A stretch of 51,555 nucleotides of DNA from Bacteroidia bacterium (GCA_026391555.1 JAPLEB010000100.1:1-51555), one strand, 5' to 3'; shown: positions 35,034-44,759, numbered from the stretch's first letter. The notes: generated by a model from the letters alone, not told the origin. Translations and numbers: made by a program.

Positions 35034-35969
35034 TTATAGATTCTCGACTCTATTCTCCGGATTCTCCGGATGATCATCTGAATAGGGTTTTGCATATAGA
35101 TCTTCAACTCTGACATTATCATTTTCAGGATTAACCTGAATGATAGTCTGACCATGTTCTTCTCCTGCTATGCCATTGAAATACAGAATACTGGCAAATA
35201 TTGGCATTAAAGGAAGAGTAAGGGCGCTGACTATGGCTGAAAGAATAGTGAATATAGGATTAGTTGTAACATCTTGTAGGTTAGATGCATCCGCGGGATT
35301 CAAAATTGTCTTCACGTAACTTCCTGTGAAGGGAAGGAAAACAAGACCCGAAAGGATTACGTAGATAACGATCAGAATTATAACAAAAACTGCTACCCAA
35401 CCTATGTTTGTCCAGAATTTTCTGTGTGCAAGAGTCAGTGTCCTGCTGATAGTGTGGCCAATATTGGCTCCTTCAACCATCATGACCGGTAAGGTGAACA
35501 GGTAGAGTGTCATTATATATAGTATAGAAAAGAAGACCCCGACAATCAAAACAAAAAGGCCCAGGACAATAGCGATTGAGCCAGCGAATGCAAGAAGTAC
35601 CATTAAAATCAGAAATGGAATGAAATATTTAAGCGAATTAAGTAAACAAACAAAAAAATTGTTTGCACTATTTATGGGGTTGTAAATTATATAGTACTGA
35701 AGGATTGTTGTGAAGAGTAGATTGACAACAGATATTATTAAAATTGGTACAATGTAACCCTTAAGCATCTCAAGCATAACCATTGGATCGGTTACTGTTT
35801 GCAACTCCTTGATATTGATATAAGTCGAAGCATATTGCATTACAAATGACATAACAAGAGAAACAATAAATAATGAGAGAAATTTCTTTTTATAAAACTC
35901 CCATAATGAACTCATTGCACTATCAATATCATGTCTGCGGTAAAGAGGGTGTTTGCGGAATTGATCCAT
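35034..35969 (-). CDS. Multi-pass membrane protein of unknown function
   Basis: This is a 311-residue protein with about six transmembrane segments (roughly 30-50, 72-98, 112-140, 141-165, 190-220 and 245-268) and a polar C-terminal tail of about 40 residues (AGEEHGQTIIQVNPENDN...). It resembles glycerophosphodiester-phosphodiesterase-membrane-domain-like or DUF4013-like proteins in layout, but I cannot assign a family with certainty. It follows nadD by 29 bases in the same direction, so it may be the last gene of that operon. Function unknown. Confidence 0.75.
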   Translation of the reverse strand: MDQFRKHPLYRRHDIDSAMSSLWEFYKKKFLSLFIVSLVMSFVMQYASTYINIKELQTVTDPMVMLEMLKGYIVPILIISVVNLLFTTILQYYIIYNPINSANNFFVCLLNSLKYFIPFLILMVLLAFAGSIAIVLGLFVLIVGVFFSILYIMTLYLFTLPVMMVEGANIGHTISRTLTLAHRKFWTNIGWVAVFVIILIVIYVILSGLVFLPFTGSYVKTILNPADASNLQDVTTNPIFTILSAIVSALTLPLMPIFASILYFNGIAGEEHGQTIIQVNPENDNVRVEDLYAKPYSDDHPENPENRVENL

Positions 35970-35998
35970 GATGTAATGATTTTAAGCGTTATTAAATT

Positions 35999-36595
35999 TT
36001 ACTTCTTATAAAAATGCATCTCCTTTATATATTTCCATACTGCCGGCGGAAGGAAATACAACATGTCCTTTCCATTCTTAATTCCGTCCCGGATAAAAGT
36101 GCCTGAGATATCCATAAGCGGTGCTTTTACATGATGTATGATTGCAGTTGAAAGGATATGATCAAGCAGGGGAGAAGATGGTTTTACTGAACCAAGCCGC
36201 GGATAAACATAAATCGGGTATTTCCTTATCAGCTCATTTATATTTTTCCATTTATGAAGCGTATAAAGATTGTCTTCACCCATGACAAGACAAAATTCAT
36301 TCTTCAGGTATTTCTCTTGTAAATATGCAAGTGTATCAATAGTATAGGAGGGAACAGGCAGCTTGAACTCTATATCTGAAGCTTTCAGTCTGTCATTATC
36401 GCCAATGGCAAGTTGTGTCATGTGATGACGCTGATGATCAGCCAGCAGAGTTTCCTTCATTTTTAACGGATTATGGGGGCTGACAACAAACCAGACCTGA
36501 TCGAGACCGGCAAACTCAGTCATGTATCCGGCAATAGCGATATGTCCGATATGAACGGGGTTAAATGATCCGAAATATAAACCAATTTTAGCCAT
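35999..36595 (-). CDS. nadD: Nicotinate-nucleotide adenylyltransferase
   Basis: This 198-residue protein has the nucleotidyltransferase signature GLYFGSFNPVHIGH at 5-18 and ISGTFIRDGIKNG near residue 165, the NadD form of the ISSTxIR motif. It joins nicotinate mononucleotide and ATP to make deamido-NAD in NAD synthesis. The gene lies 14 bases after gmk, in a block YicC-gmk-nadD common in Bacteroidota. The length is normal (about 190-200). CoaD is excluded by length and the C-terminal motif. Confidence 0.95.
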   Translation of the reverse strand: MAKIGLYFGSFNPVHIGHIAIAGYMTEFAGLDQVWFVVSPHNPLKMKETLLADHQRHHMTQLAIGDNDRLKASDIEFKLPVPSYTIDTLAYLQEKYLKNEFCLVMGEDNLYTLHKWKNINELIRKYPIYVYPRLGSVKPSSPLLDHILSTAIIHHVKAPLMDISGTFIRDGIKNGKDMLYFLPPAVWKYIKEMHFYKK

Positions 36596-36609
36596 CGGAA
36601 TATGCAGAT

Positions 36610-37176
36610 TTACCTTCCAAGAAAGGATGAAACTATTTTCTGAGCTTCTTCTTTTGCCTTATCCAACTGATTGTTAATGATTACAGTATCGAACTCATTA
36701 GCAAGTTTTATCTCTTCCCTTGCTTTTTCAACTCTTATCCTGATTTTTTCCGGACTGTCTGTCCTCCTTTTTACAAGCCGGTTCTCAAGTTCTGAAACTG
36801 AAGGAGGCATAATGAATAATGCTATCGCGTTTGTACCAAATTTCTTCTTCAGATTTACTCCTCCGTTTGCATCGACATCAAATATAATATGATTTCCTTT
36901 TGCCCATATTCTCTCTAATTCACTCTTTAGTGTACCATAAAGGATATCTGTATAAACCTCCTGCCATTCAACGAATTCATTGTTTTCAACCCTTTTTTTG
37001 AATTCGGGGACTGTCAGAAAAAAGTAGTCTTCTCCGTTTGTTTCAGTCCCTCTTAACTGCCTGGTTGTTGCAGATACTGAAAATTCAAGATTTAATACGC
37101 TGTTGAGCAAATGTTTAACGATTGTCGTTTTCCCGGCGCCTGATGGCGCTGATATTATCACCAGTTTTCCTTCCAT
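36610..37176 (-). CDS. gmk: Guanylate kinase
   Basis: This 188-residue kinase has the P-loop SAPSGAGKTTI (9-19), the GMP-binding segment SVSATTRQLRGTETNGEDYFF and FDVDANGGVNLKKKF. It makes GDP from GMP using ATP in the cytoplasm. Length and motifs are normal. The ATG follows the stop of the YicC gene with no gap (37176/37177), so the two are co-translated. All expected residues seem intact. Confidence 0.97.
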   Translation of the reverse strand: MEGKLVIISAPSGAGKTTIVKHLLNSVLNLEFSVSATTRQLRGTETNGEDYFFLTVPEFKKRVENNEFVEWQEVYTDILYGTLKSELERIWAKGNHIIFDVDANGGVNLKKKFGTNAIALFIMPPSVSELENRLVKRRTDSPEKIRIRVEKAREEIKLANEFDTVIINNQLDKAKEEAQKIVSSFLGR

Positions 37177-38052
37177 TTATAAAACATTCAGTGTCTGTTC
37201 TTTGATTTTTTCCAGCTCATCTTTCATCATAACAACCAGTTTCTGAATTGAGGCATCATTTGCTTTTGAACCGATTGTATTGATTTCACGTCCTATCTCC
37301 TGTGCAATGAAGTTTAATATTTTACCGTTTGGTGATGGCGTGTTGACTGTCTCGAGGAAATAATCACAATGAGTTTTTAACCTGATTTTTTCTTCATTGA
37401 TATCATATTTCTCAAGATAGAAGATAAGTTCCTGCTCAAACCTGTTCTTATCGAGGTTTTCTGTACCCACGTTCTCTTCAAGGATTGACATTAGCTTTTC
37501 CCTGATTTTCGTTATCCTTCCTTCCTCAAATGTTCCGACAGTTTCGAGTAATGACAATATCTTCCCTATACATTTTTTCAGATCAGTCATAATGGAATTG
37601 CCCTCTTCGATCCTGTACAGGTCAAGCATAGTAACAGACTCAATAATCTGATTTTTAATCAATTCCCATTCAGCTTCGGACATCTCGGGTTTTTCGGATT
37701 TGAGTGTGTCAGGGAGTTTCATTATAGCTGTAAAAATCTGATCATCAAGGTCTATTTTGAGGTCAGCTGCTATCTCTTTAAACTGTTTGTAATAGTTTCT
37801 TACAGCCGACTTGTTAATGACCGTAGCGACTTCTTCATCAAGCATGTCACAGTAGATGGCAAAATCAATTTTTCCCCTGTCGAGTTTCTGACTTATCAGA
37901 TTTCTGATTTCAGGTTCCTTCTCTTTATATAGCCAGGGAAGTTTTGTATTCAAATCAAGTTGTTTGGAATTAAGTGATTTAATTTCGATGGTTATTTTTT
38001 TCTGCGGAGTTTCTACAATGGCTTTACCGTAGCCTGTCATTGATTTTATCAT
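37177..38052 (-). CDS. YicC/YloC-family endoribonuclease
   Basis: This 291-residue protein begins MIKSMTGYGKA, the hallmark of the YicC family, and ends with the conserved EIGREINTIGSKANDASIQ and VVMMKDELEKIKEQTLNVL segments (DUF1732 region). Family members are ring-shaped RNases implicated in small-RNA turnover. The coiled, charged central part fits. It heads the gmk-nadD block, an arrangement frequent across bacteria. I give no gene symbol because yicC and yloC are species-specific names. Confidence 0.93.
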   Translation of the reverse strand: MIKSMTGYGKAIVETPQKKITIEIKSLNSKQLDLNTKLPWLYKEKEPEIRNLISQKLDRGKIDFAIYCDMLDEEVATVINKSAVRNYYKQFKEIAADLKIDLDDQIFTAIMKLPDTLKSEKPEMSEAEWELIKNQIIESVTMLDLYRIEEGNSIMTDLKKCIGKILSLLETVGTFEEGRITKIREKLMSILEENVGTENLDKNRFEQELIFYLEKYDINEEKIRLKTHCDYFLETVNTPSPNGKILNFIAQEIGREINTIGSKANDASIQKLVVMMKDELEKIKEQTLNVL

Positions 38053-38096
38053 CTGCCTTTGTGTTGGATTTGATTGAAAGTCATTTCGGTTGAAAG

Positions 38097-39443
38097 TTAC
38101 AAATTCTCGTCGTATTTAACAACTGCTTTCTTCTTCCAACGACCTGATTTATAGTAAGAGAAAGATAATGCCAGACCAATCGCCCAGCCTGCCGGAATCG
38201 CCCACCAGATACCAGTTGCTCCTATCTTTCCGGATAATAACCATGCCATAGGGATTCTGATAATCCAGAGTGAAAGGAGAGAAAAAAACATTGGGATCAG
38301 GGTATCACCGGCGCCACGCATAACGCCATTATAAATAAACATAAGTGTGAAAATGATATAAAATGAACTGACAATAGTCAAATACTGGTCGCCTAATCGG
38401 ATTACCTCGGAATCCTTAGTAAATAAGCTCATCAGGAAATGGCCGGAGAAGATAATAAAGGTAGTTGTAATAATTGTTACAATTCCTGACATCTTAACTG
38501 TTGCAATAAGGCCCGCTCTGATCCTTTCAGGTTTATTTGCACCAATATTCTGACCTACAAAAGTCGAAAGTGCCTGTGAAAACGACATTGCGGGAACCAT
38601 CGCCAGGGAGTCAAGCCTGCTTGCAACGGAAAAACCTGCAATTACATTTGTTCCGAATTTATTAACGATACCCATTAAAGCCAGCGCCCCCATCGCGACA
38701 AGAGTTTGCTGGATTCCGGTGGGTAGTCCGATATTTATACTTTGCCGGAAAATTTCTCTGTCAAAATGAAGTCCTTTTATTGCGATCCTTATTAATTTAT
38801 GAGTCTTGTTCAGCCAGTAAATCGCCAGTCCAAAAGCGATACCATTTGCAATGAGGGTTGCATAGGCAGCTCCTGCTACTCCCCATTTAAAAACACCCAC
38901 GAACAGAAGAACCAGGATGATATTTGCAATCGTAGCAATTATCAGAAAGTACAAGGGAGTTTTTGAATCGCCAAGTCCTCTCAGTACAGCGCTCGTTCCA
39001 TTAAAACCAAAAAATATAATTATTCCTGATAAATAAATACGCAGATACTGAACCGCCTGCGGCATAATATCTTCCGGCAGGCCTAACATCCTTAGAAGAG
39101 GTTCACTTATAATTAATCCGATTATTGTTGCTATTATACCGGCAACTGCACTGTAAATATACATTGTGTCAATTGCTCGTTTAACTTTTACAAAGTCTTT
39201 GGCTCCGAAGTATTGTGAGATAACCACCGTGGTACCCATCACCAGTCCGATGATCATTGATACCATAATAAATATTACAGGGAAAGATGCTCCGACAGCT
39301 GCAAGCGCCTCTTTACCAATAAATTTTCCAACAACAATGCTGTCAACAACACTGAACAGCTGTTGGAAAACGTTTCCTAAAAGCATAGGTGCTGCAAATT
39401 GAAAAATGAGTTTTCCTTCCTTACCGATAGTGAGATCCTGCAT
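38097..39443 (-). CDS. MATE-family efflux transporter
   Basis: This is a 448-residue inner-membrane protein with about twelve transmembrane segments in two similar halves. It opens with GKEGKLIFQFAAPMLLGNVFQQLFSVVDSIVVGKFIG, a form typical of MATE exporters of the DinF/MepA type, in which the first helix carries N and Q residues. MATE proteins exchange Na+ or H+ for cationic drugs or metabolites. The gene stands between the YicC operon and a GNAT-like gene; the gaps (44 and 94 bases) do not decide whether it is co-transcribed. Substrate unknown. Confidence 0.93.
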   Translation of the reverse strand: MQDLTIGKEGKLIFQFAAPMLLGNVFQQLFSVVDSIVVGKFIGKEALAAVGASFPVIFIMVSMIIGLVMGTTVVISQYFGAKDFVKVKRAIDTMYIYSAVAGIIATIIGLIISEPLLRMLGLPEDIMPQAVQYLRIYLSGIIIFFGFNGTSAVLRGLGDSKTPLYFLIIATIANIILVLLFVGVFKWGVAGAAYATLIANGIAFGLAIYWLNKTHKLIRIAIKGLHFDREIFRQSINIGLPTGIQQTLVAMGALALMGIVNKFGTNVIAGFSVASRLDSLAMVPAMSFSQALSTFVGQNIGANKPERIRAGLIATVKMSGIVTIITTTFIIFSGHFLMSLFTKDSEVIRLGDQYLTIVSSFYIIFTLMFIYNGVMRGAGDTLIPMFFSLLSLWIIRIPMAWLLSGKIGATGIWWAIPAGWAIGLALSFSYYKSGRWKKKAVVKYDENL

Positions 39444-39493
39444 CCTGAAATTTTAGATCCGCAAAGGAAAACAATTAATGGTTACTAACAAAA

Positions 39494-39537
39494 TGGTTCA
39501 GGTTCCAGGTTTCAGGTTCTAACCTCAACCTCAACCT
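39494..39537. repeat. Short inverted and tandem repeat (ggttcagg/cctcaacc type)
   Basis: Three variants of a 7-base caggtt[ct] unit are followed by three variants of aacctc, so the two halves can pair as an imperfect hairpin between the GNAT-like and MATE genes. Similar runs occur between genes in many Bacteroidota genomes. It may be a weak terminator or a dispersed repeat. Confidence 0.45.
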
Positions 39538-40659
39538 CTATAGCTCTTTCTGATATATCCTGAATATCTTAACTACCTGGCAACCTATTCTTTCCCATTC
39601 GCTTCTCATCTTGGTGTTATTTTCAAGTACCAGGTGGCTGTCGATCATGTCCATTTTATGATTAATTCCCGACTGGAGAATCTTGACACCCATAAGAACA
39701 TCGAGACCCTTTCCCCTGTAAGCCTTCTTAACACCACCAAGCATCATAAGCAGCTTTTTTGACTTCTTCGATTCCCGAAGGATCTTAAAAATCCCAAAAG
39801 GCAATAGTTTTCCATTTGCCCTCCTTATTCCTTTACTGAAATCCGGCATACCGATGGCAAATCCTACCAGTTCCCCTTCCGTTTCAATAACTTTAATGAA
39901 TTTAGGATCGAGTATCGGCAGGTAACGGGCAGCAAAATCTGTCTTCTCATTATCATTAAGCGGAACAAAGCCATATATCTCCATAAAAGTCTCATTCATA
40001 AGTCCCAGCACGCCAATAATATAAGGTTTCAGATCCTTTTTCGACTGGAATTCAATGATCTTATATTCTTTGTTGTTGTCAACCCGCGATAGTACTTTTT
40101 CATAGATAAGAGGGAATTTATCGGGTAATTTGCCGAGGTAGTTTACAAGATCGACCTTCTTTTTATATCCTTCGGCTTCGACAAACTCAGGCATATATGG
40201 TGAGTTGTTAGGACTAGTCATGAATTGCGGATACTCAAATCCCTCTATCTGAAAGCCCTGGGGATCCTTATCGGAAAATCCAAGCGGACCTATAATCATG
40301 GTCATCCCATTTTGCCGGGCCCACTCTTCAACTTTTGTGATGAGAGTATGAAATACCTCACGGTCGTTAAAGCACTCCATGAAACAGAAACGTCCGTGCT
40401 TCTCATTATGAATAGTGTTATATCTATTATTGATAATACCCATTATCCTTCCCACCGGCTTGTTGTCCCGATAGGCCAGCAGCAAAATTGCATCAGCATA
40501 TTGGTAAGATTTGTTTTTCTTTTTGTTATATAACTCCCTTTCATCCATGTAGATAGGAGGCAACCAATCGGGTTCATTTTTGTGAACTTTTTCAGGCAGA
40601 AAAATAAAGTCGCGATGATCTTTTCTGGTAAGTACCTCTTTTATAACTATATTCCCCAT
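39538..40659 (-). CDS. GNAT-like acyltransferase family protein, function unknown
   Basis: This is a 373-residue soluble protein. An N-terminal GNAT-like part (about 1-150) includes FIFLPEKVHKNEPDWLPPI, LLAYRDNKPVGRIMGIIN and IGPLGFSDKDPQGF. The C-terminal half (about 220-373) has a second GNAT-like part with VGFAIGMPDFS and KAYRGKGLDVLMG, which resembles the acyl-CoA pyrophosphate-binding RxxGxG loop. It looks like a tandem-GNAT protein conserved in Bacteroidota. No substrate can be named. The neighbours do not suggest a pathway. Confidence 0.75.
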   Translation of the reverse strand: MGNIVIKEVLTRKDHRDFIFLPEKVHKNEPDWLPPIYMDERELYNKKKNKSYQYADAILLLAYRDNKPVGRIMGIINNRYNTIHNEKHGRFCFMECFNDREVFHTLITKVEEWARQNGMTMIIGPLGFSDKDPQGFQIEGFEYPQFMTSPNNSPYMPEFVEAEGYKKKVDLVNYLGKLPDKFPLIYEKVLSRVDNNKEYKIIEFQSKKDLKPYIIGVLGLMNETFMEIYGFVPLNDNEKTDFAARYLPILDPKFIKVIETEGELVGFAIGMPDFSKGIRRANGKLLPFGIFKILRESKKSKKLLMMLGGVKKAYRGKGLDVLMGVKILQSGINHKMDMIDSHLVLENNTKMRSEWERIGCQVVKIFRIYQKEL

Positions 40660-40765
40660 ATATGGCTTATATTATGATTGGCAAGAAACAAAAAAACATT
40701 AAGATCAGCAATAATTATGTTAATATAATACAAATTATTGAGTCAACTTTGAAATGATTCTTTTT

Positions 40766-40858
40766 GCCACGAAGGCGCCAAGGCACAAAGCAACACAAAT
40801 AGTATATTGTTAAGGATAAGTTCTTTGTGAACCCATAGTGTTTTTGTGTCTTAGTGGC
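40766..40858. repeat. Imperfect inverted repeat of about 93 bases ('gccacgaaggc' type)
   Basis: The left arm (gccacgaaggcgccaaggcacaaag) and the right arm (ctttgtgaac... ttttgtgtcttagtggc) are imperfect complements around an AT-rich centre. This is a known style of dispersed repeat in Bacteroidota genomes. It lies between the UbiA and GNAT-like genes and is the only copy here. Confidence 0.6.
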
Positions 40859-40879
40859 ATTTTTTAAAATAGTATTCAA

Positions 40880-41758
40880 CTATCGAAATCTTAAAAACAG
40901 ATCGAGGATTACAAAAACTGCAAACAAAATACTGGCTATACCATTTGTTGTACTGAATGCCAGGGTTACTTTACTGATGTCATCATGTTTAACAATGCGG
41001 TGTTGATATAATAATAATGAGGTAAATATTACTGCACCAGACCAGAAAAGATATCTTCCGTTTCCGATAATTCCTGCAAAAAGAACCATGACGAATGTAA
41101 TGATATGCACTAAAATAGAAATGGCAAGAGCTTTTTTCCTCCCTGTGGCAGAGGGCAATGAGTGGAGCTGGTTCGACTTGTCAAACTCATCATCCTGCAG
41201 AGCATATATTATGTCAAAACCACTTACCCACGTTAGCACAATGAATGAGTAGATAAGAGGAAGGATACTGAATGTCCCTGTTAATGAGATATATGCGCCA
41301 ATAGGAGCGAGGCTGAGCCCCAACCCTAAAATAAAATGGCAGAGTGCAGTAATCCTTTTAGTGAGGCTATATCCCAGGATAATCAGAAGAGCGACAGGTG
41401 AAAGAAAAAGAGTTAACCGGTTAATGAAAGCTGTTGTTAAAATAAACAGAATGGCATTGATTATTATAAACGCTGCTGCAGATCTGATACCAATTACACC
41501 TGAAGGGATCTCCCTGTTTTTTGTTCTCCCATTAAGAGCATCAAACCTTCTGTCGGCCAGTCTGTTAAACCCCATTGCTGCGTTCCGTGCGAAGATCATG
41601 CAGAGTATTATCAACAGAAGCAGCCTGATGCTGAAATCATATTCATCCCTTGATACAGCAAGCGAAAAACCAATCAGGGCGAAGGGCATTGCAAAGACAG
41701 TATGGCTGAACTTTACAAGCGAGAAATAATTTTTAACTGATCTGAAAAATGTAATCAT
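40880..41758 (-). CDS. UbiA-family prenyltransferase (4-hydroxybenzoate or menaquinone-pathway type)
   Basis: This 292-residue membrane protein has about eight hydrophobic segments and both aspartate-rich motifs of UbiA enzymes: N65-RLAD-RRF-D73 and D189-DEF-D193 (in YALQDDEFD). It attaches a polyprenyl chain to an aromatic ring in quinone synthesis. In Bacteroidota, which use menaquinone, this UbiA-type protein most likely acts in the futalosine route (MqnP-like) or another quinone step; I cannot tell which. Its start overlaps the stop of the macrodomain gene by four bases. Confidence 0.9.
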   Translation of the reverse strand: MITFFRSVKNYFSLVKFSHTVFAMPFALIGFSLAVSRDEYDFSIRLLLLIILCMIFARNAAMGFNRLADRRFDALNGRTKNREIPSGVIGIRSAAAFIIINAILFILTTAFINRLTLFLSPVALLIILGYSLTKRITALCHFILGLGLSLAPIGAYISLTGTFSILPLIYSFIVLTWVSGFDIIYALQDDEFDKSNQLHSLPSATGRKKALAISILVHIITFVMVLFAGIIGNGRYLFWSGAVIFTSLLLYQHRIVKHDDISKVTLAFSTTNGIASILFAVFVILDLFLRFR

Positions 41759-42267
41759 TGATCCAGAAGCTTCCTGTACGTTTCGTAATTATCATCACAG
41801 AATGTAACAAAGATTACCTTTTCAGGGTAGTTGTTTTTATTCAGGAATCTTTTAGTTTCATTTACAGCTATCAGCGCAGCCAGCTCTTTTGGGAATCCGT
41901 AGACACCTGTTGAAATGCCCGGGAATGCAATTGTTTTAATCTTATTTTCTTTTGCCAGTGCAAGGCTGGTTTGGTAGCAGGATGCAAGTAATTGAGTTTC
42001 ATCACTATAGCCTCCATGCCAGATGGGGCCAACAGTATGAACAATATGTTTTGCTTTAAGACGATAACCCTTTGTGATTTTTGACTGACCGATTTCACAA
42101 CCGTTAAGGCTCTCACATTCAGTAAGAAGATCTGGCCCGGCAGCATTATGGATTGCTCCATCCACTCCACCGCCACCAAGAAGAGAAGGGTTGGCTGCAT
42201 TAACGATGGCTTCCACCTCAAGAGCAGTAATATCCCCATTTATCAACTCAACCCTGATTTTTTTCAT
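41755..42267 (-). CDS. Macrodomain protein, O-acetyl-ADP-ribose deacetylase type
   Basis: This 170-residue single macrodomain has the ADP-ribose-binding marks NGDITALEVEAIVNAANPSL, GGGGVDGAIHNAAG and FPGISTGVYGFP. These are typical of YmdB-like enzymes that remove acetyl from O-acetyl-ADP-ribose or ADP-ribose from proteins. It lies within a tightly packed run: it overlaps pheT by one base at its start and the UbiA gene by four bases at its end. A role in NAD metabolism or in reversing ADP-ribosylation is likely; the exact substrate is not shown. Confidence 0.92.
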   Translation of the reverse strand: MKKIRVELINGDITALEVEAIVNAANPSLLGGGGVDGAIHNAAGPDLLTECESLNGCEIGQSKITKGYRLKAKHIVHTVGPIWHGGYSDETQLLASCYQTSLALAKENKIKTIAFPGISTGVYGFPKELAALIAVNETKRFLNKNNYPEKVIFVTFCDDNYETYRKLLDQ

Positions 42268-44723
42268 TATCGTATCTGTGCATTAAGTTCTTTCTCAAAA
42301 GCCTTAATCAGATTATTCATAACCTTGTCGATATTCTTGTCGGTCATTGTTTTAAGATCGTCGCGCAGGATAAAACTGACAGCATACGATTTTTTGTTTT
42401 TACCAAGATTGTCACTCTCATAAACATCGAAAAGACTAACGTCATGAAGAATATTTTTTTCTGTCCGGGATGCTATCTCCTTTACCTGCCCGAACTTAAC
42501 TCCCCTGTCGAGCAGTAAAGCAAGATCGCGCCGCACCGAAGGATACTTGGGAAGCTCACGGAAAGAGATGGTATGTGTCTTAATCAGTTTCAAAAGAAAA
42601 TCCCATTCAATGTGACCATAATATACATCCTGACCTATATCAAATTGCATCAGATACTTTTTAGAAATACGCCCTGCTTCTGCAACGATTTTATTATTAA
42701 ACAGATATGTTAACGACTCAGCAAAATATTTTTTATCGCTTTCACCTGTTATTAAACTTTCCGGTTTAACTCCCAACCTTGAAAGGATCATTTCAACTGA
42801 AGATTTCACGTTGAAGAAGCCGGTAGGATTAGTTATACAGTTCCAGCTCTGACGGCCGGTATTGCCGGTAAGAAAAAGATCGAGAGAGGCTTTTTCTATA
42901 TAATTATCAACTATAGGGTATGATTGTCCCGACTTACGGTAAAAATAGCAATGCCCGAATTCGTAAAATTTAAGATCGGGATTCTGCCTGTTAATATTCC
43001 TGCTTACCGAACTAAGACCTCCGAATAGAAGAGACTGCCTCATCGAGTTCAGGTCGGAACTCAGTGGATTGGCAAGCATTACAAGCTGTTCCCTGTTGAA
43101 ATCGCTGTTCTGCTCGTACCATACTGCAGGATTAAGGGAGTTGCACATTATTTCCGCAAAGCCATTGGCCGAAAGAAGGTCAGATATTATATTAACAATC
43201 TTTTCTTTGTCAGGTTTTTCGGGGTAGGAAAGAGTTGAATTCACATGGTTACTTACCCCGACATTATTGTATCCGTAGATCCTGAGTATCTCTTCAATAA
43301 CATCGGCTTCCCTTTTTACGTCAACGCGGTATGAAGGAATCTCAAGTGTCAGATTGTCTCCGCTTTCATCTTTTATTCCTATATCTAAAAGGTCAAGAAT
43401 TCTTTTTACGACGGGCCGGTCAATGTTCTTGCCGATAAGCCTGTTGATATTATTAAAGTTAACTTCAACCGGTACATTTTTGATCTGGTTCGGGTAGACA
43501 TCAATAATGTCCGATGAAATCTTTCCTCCGGCAATCTCTTTAATAAGCATTATTGCTCTTTTCAGAGCCCATGTAGTTATATTCGGATCTGCGCCTCTTT
43601 CAAACCGGAACGAGGCATCAGTTTTCAGTCCATGTCTTTTTGAAGTCTTGCGGATTGCAACAGGGTTAAAATATGCACTTTCGAGGAAGATATTTTTCGT
43701 TGAGGCAGTAACCCCTGATTTTATTCCACCGAAAACTCCGGCGATACACATTCCTTCCTTCTGGTTGCAGATCATAAGATCTCTTGAGGAGAGTGTTCTT
43801 TCAGCTTCATCGAGAGTAATGAACTTGCTTTTATCAGGCAGGTTCCTGATAATGACTTTCTTACCAATAATTTTATCAGCATCAAAAGCATGCAATGGCT
43901 GACCTATTTCGTGCTGCACAAAATTGGTGATGTCAACTACATTATTAATAGGGTTAAGTCCCACTGCCCTAAGCTTATTCTTGAGCCATTCAGGTGATTC
44001 TCCTATTGTTACTCCGCTGATCGTGATACCGGCGTATCGCGGACAATCAGTACTGTTTTCTATAATTACTTCAGGAGTATTATTGTGATTGTCAGGTTTA
44101 AAACCCATTACAGAAGGAAGAATAGCTTTTCGATACATTTCTTCATTCAGATTAAGGTATGCAGCAAGGTCCCTTGCAACACCGAAATGCGAACCGCTAT
44201 CGATCCTGTTGGGAGTAAGCCCTATTTCAAAAACATAATCCCTGGCAATATTAAAATAGCTGCCGGCATCTGTTCCCGGTTTTGCATCTTTGCTCAGTAC
44301 CATAATGCCGTCATGAGAATTCCCAAGTCCAAGTTCATCCTCGGCACATATCATTCCTTCGGATAATTCTCCACGTATCTTCGATTTTTTTATCTCTAAA
44401 CTCTCATTTCCTTTGAAGACAACCGTACCGACAGTTGCCACCGGAACTTTCTGACCTGCTGCAACATTCGGGGCTCCACAAACGATCTGAAGAGGCTGAG
44501 AAGCGCCAATATCCACCGTAGTTACAGAGAGTTTATCGGCATCAGGATGCTTTTTACAAGTGAGTACTTCACCGATTACAACACCTTCCAGGCCTCCCTT
44601 AACAGATACCCATTCTTCCGCTCCTTCCACCTCAAGTCCGATACCTGTAAGTATCTCTGCAACCTTTGCAGGTTCGAGATCGATTTTTAAATAGTCCTTA
44701 ATCCAGTTATATGAAATCTTCAT
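42267..44723 (-). CDS. pheT: Phenylalanine-tRNA ligase, beta subunit
   Basis: This 818-residue protein is normal for PheT. It has the N-terminal tRNA-binding OB domain (about 40-155, KHPDADKLSVTTVDIG), B3/B4 editing domain (about 210-385), B5 domain (about 400-475, with DVKREADVIEEILRIYGYNN), the catalytic-like core and a C-terminal FDX-ACB anticodon domain ending near residue 818 (FRELPKYPSVRRDLALLLD). With PheS it charges tRNA-Phe; pheS is not in the window. A TACTTTTG promoter box lies 37 bases before the ATG. Confidence 0.97.
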   Translation of the reverse strand: MKISYNWIKDYLKIDLEPAKVAEILTGIGLEVEGAEEWVSVKGGLEGVVIGEVLTCKKHPDADKLSVTTVDIGASQPLQIVCGAPNVAAGQKVPVATVGTVVFKGNESLEIKKSKIRGELSEGMICAEDELGLGNSHDGIMVLSKDAKPGTDAGSYFNIARDYVFEIGLTPNRIDSGSHFGVARDLAAYLNLNEEMYRKAILPSVMGFKPDNHNNTPEVIIENSTDCPRYAGITISGVTIGESPEWLKNKLRAVGLNPINNVVDITNFVQHEIGQPLHAFDADKIIGKKVIIRNLPDKSKFITLDEAERTLSSRDLMICNQKEGMCIAGVFGGIKSGVTASTKNIFLESAYFNPVAIRKTSKRHGLKTDASFRFERGADPNITTWALKRAIMLIKEIAGGKISSDIIDVYPNQIKNVPVEVNFNNINRLIGKNIDRPVVKRILDLLDIGIKDESGDNLTLEIPSYRVDVKREADVIEEILRIYGYNNVGVSNHVNSTLSYPEKPDKEKIVNIISDLLSANGFAEIMCNSLNPAVWYEQNSDFNREQLVMLANPLSSDLNSMRQSLLFGGLSSVSRNINRQNPDLKFYEFGHCYFYRKSGQSYPIVDNYIEKASLDLFLTGNTGRQSWNCITNPTGFFNVKSSVEMILSRLGVKPESLITGESDKKYFAESLTYLFNNKIVAEAGRISKKYLMQFDIGQDVYYGHIEWDFLLKLIKTHTISFRELPKYPSVRRDLALLLDRGVKFGQVKEIASRTEKNILHDVSLFDVYESDNLGKNKKSYAVSFILRDDLKTMTDKNIDKVMNNLIKAFEKELNAQIR

Positions 44724-44759
44724 TTTAAAGTTTTGCTTAAAATAATATCGTTAAGAGTG

